Below are positions 58,006 to 64,000 of a stretch of 64,000 bases of DNA, piece by piece (the stretch's first letter is position 1; every line of letters begins with the position of its first letter). Source of the DNA: JAFGOG01 sp034429215 (GTDB taxonomy: Bacteria; Chloroflexota; Anaerolineae; JAAYZQ01). The DNA lies in the NCBI GenBank assembly GCA_034429215.1, contig DAOUGI010000041.1, positions 20,011-84,010 on the forward strand, in the 5' to 3' direction. The position numbers were made by a program, and so were the translations under genes. Under the pieces are notes generated by a model that worked only from the letters and a program-made list of their open reading frames with translations, did no database searches and was not told the origin of the DNA.

Positions 58006-58040
58006 AGGGCAGCGGCGCATCTGTCGCTGCCCTTTGGTCT
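58006..58040 (+). terminator. Terminator of the rnpB-tRNA unit
   Basis: AGGGCAGCG / CGCTGCCCT (9 bp) with a 10-nt loop, then TTGGTCT. Weak T-tract. Confidence 0.55.
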
Positions 58041-58074
58041 ACCTGGCTGAGCATGACAGGGATGAGAGGTGTTT

Positions 58075-58494
58075 ATGAGTGACACGCCAGTACATCCGGC
58101 GTTGTTTACAGGGTTGATCCGCGACGAGGAAGACGAGCCGGTGGAAACGGTGATGGTGGGCAACGTCCCCTGCTACGTCGTCCTCGACGACGGTTTTCGG
58201 CGGCACATCGAAGCGGAAACGGTCGACCGGCAGGTGCTCGCCATGCTCCGCGACCAGTTCATGGAGCATAAAGAGGTATTCACCGAGGCGATGATGCAGA
58301 TGATGCACAAGGATGACCTGTTCACAAAGGCCATGATCGACGCCTCGGTCAAGAACATGGACCAGGTGATCGAGCGAGGGATGCCCGACGATGCCCGCGC
58401 CTGGCTGGGGATGCTCGGCTTCCGGGTGATCATCAACACCCACGGCGACCTGGTACAACTGGACATGCCGGAGCAAGAGATATCTGAGGAGTAG
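58075..58494 (+). CDS. Conserved hypothetical protein, 139 aa
   Basis: I do not recognise the family. Soluble, acidic, Met-rich helical middle ('AMMQMMHKDDLFTKAMIDAS') between two short strand-rich ends. No signal peptide or metal motif. GAGAGG lies shortly before the ATG. It ends 13 nt before the 580-aa gene, so the two are probably an operon. Confidence 0.7.
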   Translation: MSDTPVHPALFTGLIRDEEDEPVETVMVGNVPCYVVLDDGFRRHIEAETVDRQVLAMLRDQFMEHKEVFTEAMMQMMHKDDLFTKAMIDASVKNMDQVIERGMPDDARAWLGMLGFRVIINTHGDLVQLDMPEQEISEE

Positions 58495-58507
58495 GTGGAG
58501 GTAAGCT

Positions 58508-60250
58508 ATGGACCGGGCCGTGCCCTCACGCGGAAATGAAGAGATCGAGCTGTACATACGCACCTACTACTCGCTGCTGCGGTCGACCGGCGACGTGCGG
58601 GTGCGATCGTTGGAAGAGACCCACTCGGCCACGAACTCTAGCCTGCACATTGGCGCCGGCGACCCGACGCCCGACATGTCGGCTTTTTTATACAGCGTCA
58701 TGCGCCTGCCGCAGTGCATGCCCCAGGTGTCACTGCTGCTGATGGGTCAGTCGGAAGAGGTATTCACCCGGCGCGGCTATCCCCACGTCGACCAGTGGCA
58801 GCCGGTCAGCGCCCATGCACGGCGGCGGATGATGTACTATGACGGCAAGGGCACGCTGGCGGCGTTCATCGCCAGCGTGTCGGACATCGACGACCTGATC
58901 CCGATGATCACCGCCTACCAGATCGAATGGAACAAGCTCCACCAGCGCCTGCACGGCACACGCACCCTGGCCGAGCTACAGGCTCAGGGCGGCGGCCAGG
59001 ACCAAGCCGAAGCAGCAGTGCCCGCCGCATTGGGCATCAGCCGGGAAGATTTCGACAAACTGCAGGTGGCTTGGGGGCCGGCCTTCTGGCCCAACCTGCT
59101 CCAGGTAGGGCGCGAGCCGAAAGACATGGCCATCCGGCTGTTGGCCGGGTCGCTGAACGACTACCGCCGTGCCACCGATGGATGGTGGAACAGGATCTCG
59201 ATGGAGGTCGATCTCCACCTCCAAACCGACCTCTTTTACCGGCCGACCTATTTCATATCGTCCAACGTCCACAGCCTCGTAAACCTGCTGGGCAGTTATG
59301 CCTCCACGATCGAGCCGGAGCTGGCGGCATACCTGGAGGAGGTTAATCCAGAGGACTTGTGGTCCCGTTACCGGGCCGTCAAGGCCGGCGAGGACGAGGA
59401 CGCTCCGCAGGACCTGCTCTACTATGCCCTGAGCAAGTATCTGCGCCACGGCGATGCCGAAGCGCAGGCCGCCAAGCAGGCAGCAATGCGCGACTATCAT
59501 CACGCTGTGGGCCTGCTGCATGTGGAAAACCCAGAGTACCTGGACGTCGCGGCGCAGGTATTTGAGCTCAAGTCGATGCGCCCCGAATTGCTTGACCCCC
59601 GCGTCCGGGTGGATGGGCTGGAGCTGTTGGAGCAGAGCGATGCCGTCATCTTTAACGTAGACTATCCACTGGGCATGGCCGCCTACCACATCTTTGCCAA
59701 GGTCGCGGCTAACCTGGGCGAGCTGCAGGGGGTCTATTGCCTGGGCAAGGCAGCGACGCTCAACGGCCAGGTGGGCGACGTGATGATCCCCAACGTGGTG
59801 TACGATGAGCAGTCGCAAAACACCTTCCTGTTCAAGAACTGCTTCGTGGCCAACGACATAGCGCCTTACCTGACCCACGGCAGCGTGTTCGACAACCAAA
59901 AGGCAGTGACGGTCCGCGGCACTTTTCTGCAGAACAACGATTTTGTGGGGGTGTTCTATCGCGAGGGTTACACCGACATCGAGATGGAGACCGGCCCCTA
60001 TCTCAGCGGAGTGTACGAAAACATCTATCCCAAGCGCTACCCGGTCAACGAGATCGTCAACCTGTTCATCAACGCGCCGTACGACATCGGCGTGCTCCAC
60101 TACGCTTCAGATACGCCCTACAGCCGGCGGCAGACACTTCTGTCCAAGAGCCTGTCCTACTTTGGGGTGGCGGCGACCTACGCAGCGGCGATCGCCATTG
60201 TGAGGCGGATCCTGGAGCAAGAAGTGGCCTGGCTGCGGGGAAGGCAGTAG
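58508..60250 (+). CDS. Uncharacterised 580-aa protein with nucleoside-phosphorylase-like C-terminal half
   Basis: Soluble protein. Residues 1-290 are helical without a known motif. From about 375 the pattern 'SDAVIFNVDYPLGMAAYHI', 'GVYCLGKAATLNGQVGDVMI' (then PNVVYDE) resembles the glycine-rich strand-loop of the nucleoside phosphorylase/AMP nucleosidase fold, and 'VNLFINAPYDIGVLHYAS' ends the domain. It may match DUF6909, but I am not certain. GGAGG lies shortly before the ATG. Confidence 0.7.
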   Translation: MDRAVPSRGNEEIELYIRTYYSLLRSTGDVRVRSLEETHSATNSSLHIGAGDPTPDMSAFLYSVMRLPQCMPQVSLLLMGQSEEVFTRRGYPHVDQWQPVSAHARRRMMYYDGKGTLAAFIASVSDIDDLIPMITAYQIEWNKLHQRLHGTRTLAELQAQGGGQDQAEAAVPAALGISREDFDKLQVAWGPAFWPNLLQVGREPKDMAIRLLAGSLNDYRRATDGWWNRISMEVDLHLQTDLFYRPTYFISSNVHSLVNLLGSYASTIEPELAAYLEEVNPEDLWSRYRAVKAGEDEDAPQDLLYYALSKYLRHGDAEAQAAKQAAMRDYHHAVGLLHVENPEYLDVAAQVFELKSMRPELLDPRVRVDGLELLEQSDAVIFNVDYPLGMAAYHIFAKVAANLGELQGVYCLGKAATLNGQVGDVMIPNVVYDEQSQNTFLFKNCFVANDIAPYLTHGSVFDNQKAVTVRGTFLQNNDFVGVFYREGYTDIEMETGPYLSGVYENIYPKRYPVNEIVNLFINAPYDIGVLHYASDTPYSRRQTLLSKSLSYFGVAATYAAAIAIVRRILEQEVAWLRGRQ

Positions 60251-60263
60251 ATCGTAAGCGAGA

Positions 60264-60286
60264 GGTTGGAGAGTGGATCTCCAACC
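60264..60286. terminator. Hairpin between convergent genes
   Basis: GGTTGGAGA / TCTCCAACC (9 bp, 5-nt loop) in the 37-bp gap between the 580-aa gene and the HAD gene. No T-tract, so any termination would be weak. Confidence 0.45.
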
Positions 60287-60287
60287 C

Positions 60288-61058
60288 CTAATGCTGTAGC
60301 GACGAAAGAAGATCCAGGCGAGCCGGCAGGTCGCCCAGCCGGTCGATGATCGCCTCGGGCCGGATGCGATCCGGCGCTCCCTCATCGCCGTACCCCCCAC
60401 CCTCCTGGCGCGCATTCTTGCTTGAGCGGTACCAGACGGCGCGCATCCCGGCGCGGTGAGCGCCCTGGGCGTCATGCTCCAGGCTGTCGCCGACGACGAC
60501 CACCGAGCCGGCAGGCAGGCTCCAGGCAGCCAGGCAGGGGTCAAAAGCGGCCGGGTCGGGCTTGCGGACGCCCACCCCTGCCGAAGAGAGGACTGGGTCG
60601 AGGAAGGGCCGGAAGCCGAGGCGATCGACCACGTTCTGGATGAACGGGTCGTGGGTGGCGTTGGAAAAGAGGCCAAGGCGCAGCCCGCGCCCGGACAGCT
60701 CCTGCAGCACAGGAAGCGCGTCGGGGTCGGGGAACCAGCAGGCGTCTTCGTAGGCGAAAAAAGCGTCGATGGCGCCGTCGACGAGCGCCGGGTCGGGGTC
60801 GGGCACGCCGGCCAGGGCAAAGGTCCAGCGCATCGTTTCCACGGCGGTGACCTCGCGGAGGGTGGCCGAGGACCGGGCAAAGCCGTCGCGGCGGCGGTCG
60901 AGCCAGGCGCGGGCAAAGGCCGGCCCGTCCAGGTCGGGCCGCTGCACAGCCAGGAAAGCGGCCAGGTCGACGATCCCCCGGTCAAAGATGGCCGGCCAGG
61001 TATCGCTCAGGTGCATCAGGGTGTGGCCCAGGTCGAAAATGATCCCTTGAATCTGCAT
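60288..61058 (-). CDS. HAD-superfamily protein with altered motif I
   Basis: 256 aa. Motif I reads D9-L-G-H-T instead of D-x-D-x-T, so the nucleophile Asp9 stays but the usual general acid/base Asp is Gly. 'LGLFSNATHDPF' (motif II), 'KPDPAAFDPCL' (motif III Lys) and 'VVVGDSLEHDAQGAHRAGM' (motif IV) are intact. The fold is sure; phosphatase activity is not. The ATG at 61058 follows GGGGGAAG; an ATG at 61070 is also in frame. Confidence 0.87.
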   Translation of the reverse strand: MQIQGIIFDLGHTLMHLSDTWPAIFDRGIVDLAAFLAVQRPDLDGPAFARAWLDRRRDGFARSSATLREVTAVETMRWTFALAGVPDPDPALVDGAIDAFFAYEDACWFPDPDALPVLQELSGRGLRLGLFSNATHDPFIQNVVDRLGFRPFLDPVLSSAGVGVRKPDPAAFDPCLAAWSLPAGSVVVVGDSLEHDAQGAHRAGMRAVWYRSSKNARQEGGGYGDEGAPDRIRPEAIIDRLGDLPARLDLLSSLQH

Positions 61059-61115
61059 AGCTTCCCCCATCGCCCCCTGCCCCTGCTCCCCACTGGGGAG
61101 AGGGGAGGAAACCGG

Positions 61116-62135
61116 TCAATACCCCTTTTTCTTGTCCACCTGGTTCTGCAGCGGCAGATCTGCCAGGTAGCGGGACAGGTTGCCGGCAAAGAGGGCCACC
61201 GCCCTCTCATCATAGTGGGGCGAAAAGCCGGCGACGTGCGGCGAGAGCAGCGCATTGTCCAGCTCCCACAGCGGGCTGCCGGACGGCAGTGGCTCTTTTT
61301 CAAAAACGTCCAACCCCGCACCGCCGATCCAGCCCTCGCGCAGGGCACGGACCAGCACCTCTTCATCGATGAGCCCACCGCGGGCGATATTGACCAGGTA
61401 GGCGGATGGCTTCATGGCCCGCAGCTCAGGCTCGCCGATGATATGCCGCGTCGCCTCGGTCAGCGGCAGGGCAATGACAACATAGTCGCATTCGGCCAGC
61501 ATAAACCGCAGGGCCGGCGGAGCATAGAAACGCTCTGGGATGGTCCCGTTAGGGTCGCCGGTGCCCTCGACGGCATACCCCTCGTCGGCGCGGCCCGTCG
61601 AGCGGCGCATGGCCAAGACGCGCATGCCGAACGTCTTGGCCAGCCTGGCCACCTCGCGGCCGATGGAGCCATAGCCGACCACGCCCAGGGTGCTGCCGCG
61701 CAGCTCGGGCCGGGCAAAGAGGCTCCAGCGCTCGGACGGCCAGAGGCCGTCGCGCTGGCAGCGGGTCCACAACGGCACCCGCCAACGATAGGCCAAGATG
61801 GAGGCAAAGACATACTCGGCAATGGGCGTGGCGTGGATGCCGCTGGTGGTCGTGACAGCCACCCCGGAGCCCATGATCGGATGATCGAGCAGGTGGTCGG
61901 CGCCGGCGCTGTGGAGCTGCACCCAGCGCAGATGGGGAGCCAGCTCGATAGCGTCAGGCGGGAGAGGCAAGGTATACAAGATTTCGGTGTCGGGCTGCGC
62001 ACGCAGGGCCGCCGCCACCTCATCGGCGTTATGGCAGGTCTGCTGCGTGACGCGCAGGCGAGGGGAAACGGCGCGCAGGGCACCGAGTAGATTGTCGGCA
62101 AAACGCAGCGTGCAAAGAACCTCGATTGTGTTCAA
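61116..62135 (-). CDS. D-2-hydroxyacid dehydrogenase family protein
   Basis: 339 aa NAD(P)-dependent oxidoreductase. 'TSGIHATPIAEYVFASILAY', nucleotide site 'LGVVGYGSIGREVARLA', catalytic Arg in 'NIARGGLIDEE', Glu in 'LDVFEKEPLP' and His in 'LLSPHVAGFSPHY'. The 30-residue insert after the Rossmann start ('RADEGYAVEGTGDPNGTIPE') is typical of a glyoxylate/hydroxypyruvate-reductase-like branch. Substrate not determined. Confidence 0.9.
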   Translation of the reverse strand: MNTIEVLCTLRFADNLLGALRAVSPRLRVTQQTCHNADEVAAALRAQPDTEILYTLPLPPDAIELAPHLRWVQLHSAGADHLLDHPIMGSGVAVTTTSGIHATPIAEYVFASILAYRWRVPLWTRCQRDGLWPSERWSLFARPELRGSTLGVVGYGSIGREVARLAKTFGMRVLAMRRSTGRADEGYAVEGTGDPNGTIPERFYAPPALRFMLAECDYVVIALPLTEATRHIIGEPELRAMKPSAYLVNIARGGLIDEEVLVRALREGWIGGAGLDVFEKEPLPSGSPLWELDNALLSPHVAGFSPHYDERAVALFAGNLSRYLADLPLQNQVDKKKGY

Positions 62136-62257
62136 TTTGCCCTCTTACTCAAGTATTGAAACGCTGAAAGCGCCGATGGCGCCGGACAACTACCCTATGT
62201 CGAACAGGCACGATTATACCATCGGCACCTGCCAAAAAGGAAATCGCTGTAGACTAT

Positions 62258-62286
62258 TTGTCAAAACCGGGAACCTGTGCTAGACT
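62258..62286 (+). promoter_or_regulatory. Promoter of glgA
   Basis: -35 TTGTCA, 17-bp spacer, -10 TAGACT. Predicted start near 62293. Confidence 0.6.
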
Positions 62287-62311
62287 CCAAGCCGTTTCAA
62301 GCCGAACAAGC

Positions 62312-62347
62312 CGATAGGCGGCCGGCAGCCGGCTGCCGGGCCTATCG
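62312..62347 (+). promoter_or_regulatory. Long hairpin in the glgA leader
   Basis: CGATAGGC and CCTATCG form the base, and CCGGCAG / CTGCCGG the top, with loop CCGG and a 2-nt bulge. It ends 18 nt before the ATG, just ahead of the AAGAGG ribosome-binding site, so it may affect translation. Confidence 0.5.
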
Positions 62348-62365
62348 TTATGTAAAGAGGAATCG

Positions 62366-63862
62366 ATGGTTGATCAACAACTCAAAGTCCTGATCCTGGC
62401 CGCCGAGGCGGTGCCCTTTGCCAAGACGGGCGGACTGGCCGACGTGACCGGCTCGCTGCCCAAGGCGATCCGGGCCCTGGGGCACGACGTGCGGGTGGCA
62501 ATGCCCCGCTACGGCCGTATCCAGCCCGACAAGTTCCACCTGGAGACGGCGCTGGAGCCGTTCGATGTGCCGATGAAACACGCAACCGAGCCGGCGAGCC
62601 TGATGCAGGCCACTATTGGGGCCGATGTGCCGGTGTACATGGTCGACAACAAGAACTATTTCGACCGTGAAGCGATCTATATGTATCCCGACGACGCCGA
62701 GCGGTTCATCTTTTTCTGCCGGGCGATGGTCGAAGCGCTAAAGCGGCTGGAGTGGCAGCCGGACGTGATCCACTGCCATGACTGGCACACGGCGGTGGTG
62801 CCCAACTGGCTGAATACGGTGTACCAGGACGATCCCTTTTACGCTGACACCGCCACGGTCTATACGATCCACAACCTGGCCTATCAGGGCATCTTTGGCT
62901 ACCGCGTGCTCGAGGTAGCGGGGCTGGACACCCTGGGGTTCCAGTACCACCCAGAGATGGCCGACCTGAATGAGGTGGTCGACCTGATGGCGCGGGGCAT
63001 CTACTGGGCCGACGTGGTCAGCACCGTTAGCGAGACCTACGCCCGAGAGATACTGACCCCCGAGTATGGCGAGCGGCTGGACCCGCTGCTGCGCGACCGG
63101 CGTGACCGGCTGTTTGGCATCCTAAACGGCATCGATTATGACACAGCCGACCCGGCGACCGATCCCTACCTGGCCGCCAGGTACGACGCCGCCAGCCTGG
63201 AACGGCGGCAGGAGAACAAGCTGGCGCTGCAGCGCGAGGCCAAGCTGCCCGAGAACCCCGACGTGCCGCTGATCGGGATCATCTCGCGGCTGACCGACTC
63301 GAAAGGATTCGACATCCTGGCCGACGTGGCCGACCACATCCTGGACCTGGGCGCGCAGCTCGTCCTGCTCGGCACCGGCGAACAGCACTATCACGAGCTG
63401 TTCAGCCGGATGGTGCAGAATTATCCCCGCCAGGCGGCCATCTTTCTGACCTTCAACGCCCCGCTCACCCAGCAGATCTATGGCGGGAGCGACATGTTCC
63501 TGATGCCAAGCCGCTTTGAGCCGTGCGGCACCGGGCAGATGATCGCCATGCACTATGGCAGCGTGCCGATCGTGCGCGCCACCGGCGGCCTGGCCGACAC
63601 CGTTCAGGACTATGATCCACGCACCGGGCTGGGCACCGGCTTTGTGTTCAAGCAATACGATCGGTGGGCGCTGTTTGCGGCCATCGTGCGGGCTGTTGAG
63701 ACGTTCAAACACCGCGAGGCGTGGCGGCAGATCCAGGTACAGGGCATGACTGCCGACTTTTCCTGGAACCAGTCGGCGCACAAGTACGTGGACCTGTACC
63801 AGCGGGCGATCGCCAGTCGCCTTCCACGGCCCGCGTTGGACAAGTACCGGGTTCGGACGTGA
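62366..63862 (+). CDS. glgA: Glycogen/starch synthase (GT5)
   Basis: 498 aa; elongates alpha-1,4-glucan from ADP-glucose (or UDP-glucose). 'AAEAVPFAKTGGLADVTGSL' with K20-T-G-G-L binding the donor phosphates, 'HCHDWHTAVVP', 'YTIHNLAYQG', 'NGIDYDTADPATD', 'GIISRLTDSKGFDIL' and 'PSRFEPCGTGQMIAMHYGSV' are diagnostic. AAGAGG precedes the ATG. Its stop overlaps the next start (GTGA). Confidence 0.96.
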   Translation: MVDQQLKVLILAAEAVPFAKTGGLADVTGSLPKAIRALGHDVRVAMPRYGRIQPDKFHLETALEPFDVPMKHATEPASLMQATIGADVPVYMVDNKNYFDREAIYMYPDDAERFIFFCRAMVEALKRLEWQPDVIHCHDWHTAVVPNWLNTVYQDDPFYADTATVYTIHNLAYQGIFGYRVLEVAGLDTLGFQYHPEMADLNEVVDLMARGIYWADVVSTVSETYAREILTPEYGERLDPLLRDRRDRLFGILNGIDYDTADPATDPYLAARYDAASLERRQENKLALQREAKLPENPDVPLIGIISRLTDSKGFDILADVADHILDLGAQLVLLGTGEQHYHELFSRMVQNYPRQAAIFLTFNAPLTQQIYGGSDMFLMPSRFEPCGTGQMIAMHYGSVPIVRATGGLADTVQDYDPRTGLGTGFVFKQYDRWALFAAIVRAVETFKHREAWRQIQVQGMTADFSWNQSAHKYVDLYQRAIASRLPRPALDKYRVRT

Positions 63863-64000
63863 GCCAGCCCCACGTGCCCGGTATAACCGACCTGGCCGGC
63901 CTCGTCGCCGGCCTGCCGGCCCTTGATCGCGCCCGGTTTGAGCGTATCTTTCACCTGGCCACGGCGGAAGGCCGGCTTGTGCCGCCCGAGGCGATGGAGG
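63859..64000 (+). CDS. N-terminal fragment of a gene coupled to glgA
   Basis: 47 codons from the GTG at 63859 (overlapping the glgA stop) run open to the right edge. The end of the fragment, 'RFERIFHLATAEGRLVPPEA', faintly resembles the start of sugar-1-phosphate uridylyltransferase-like proteins, which would suit a glycogen operon. Too short to name. Confidence 0.6.
   Translation, partial: MSQPHVPGITDLAGLVAGLPALDRARFERIFHLATAEGRLVPPEAME

Noticed and set aside
61061..61110. C-rich stretch with ctccccactggggag before the HAD gene
   Set aside because: Considered as a terminator for the dehydrogenase direction, but it lies upstream of the HAD start and downstream of the dehydrogenase with no T-tract; probably another intergenic repeat.

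Overview
The window is GC-rich bacterial chromosome, most likely from a Chloroflexota member of the Anaerolineae/Caldilineae type. This is an inference from a complete dcw cluster in a GC-rich genome, a class II ribonucleotide reductase, Thr/Pro-rich secreted proteins, and dispersed short palindromic repeats that also occur inside genes. No rRNA is present, so the placement is not firm. No phage, insertion sequence or CRISPR array was seen.

Layout. (1) 1-6.0 kb: two divergent, paralogous Nat-type ABC exporters. The rightward one sits in an operon with a YtrA-type GntR repressor, an SPFH/stomatin protein and a DUF4870 membrane protein. (2) 6.1-8.0 kb: a SurE phosphatase and a REC-GAF regulator, ending at a convergent terminator. 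(3) 17.7-8.1 kb, leftward: nusA-ylxR-infB-rbfA-nrnA-truB-ribF, then rtcB. RibF is fused in frame to an archease, the activator of RtcB, through a linker encoded by a palindromic repeat. (4) 18-37 kb: tRNA-Ser, then the division and wall cluster mraZ-rsmH-ftsL-ftsI-murF-mraY-murD-ftsW-murG-cvpA-like-murC-murB-ddl-ftsQ-ftsA-ftsZ, opened by a promoter and 10-bp-spaced MraZ boxes; murE is absent. (5) 37-43.7 kb: nrdR (with a NrdR-box pair upstream), an MGMT-like gene and the B12-dependent reductase nrdJ, then a DUF218 protein, pgeF, yggS, yggT and a DUF167 gene. (6) 44.6-50.5 kb: a cobalamin riboswitch with terminator, followed by a secreted alpha/alpha-barrel protein, a secreted DUF4430 (transcobalamin-like) protein, and an ECF transporter (T, fused double ATPase, S). 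(7) 50.5-57.2 kb: a second MGMT-like gene, two glycosyltransferases, a methyltransferase, and leftward a polysaccharide deacetylase and an RqcH/NFACT protein. (8) 57.3-58 kb: RNase P RNA, tRNA-Leu and tRNA-Ala. (9) 58-64 kb: two uncharacterised proteins, a HAD protein, a D-2-hydroxyacid dehydrogenase, glycogen synthase and the start of another gene.

The most interesting system is region 6. The two folds that together form animal intrinsic factor and transcobalamin are encoded here as two adjacent exported, membrane-anchored proteins, translationally coupled, under a B12 riboswitch and next to an ECF importer. A B12-dependent ribonucleotide reductase lies 4 kb upstream. The proposal is a bacterial split-transcobalamin capture module feeding an ECF channel. 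The second is the RibF-archease fusion beside rtcB.

Regulatory sites could often be placed at base level: consensus promoters with 16-18 bp spacers, palindromes overlapping the GntR and surE promoters, and two promoters so close to their ATG (ddl and the DUF218 gene) that leaderless mRNAs are predicted.
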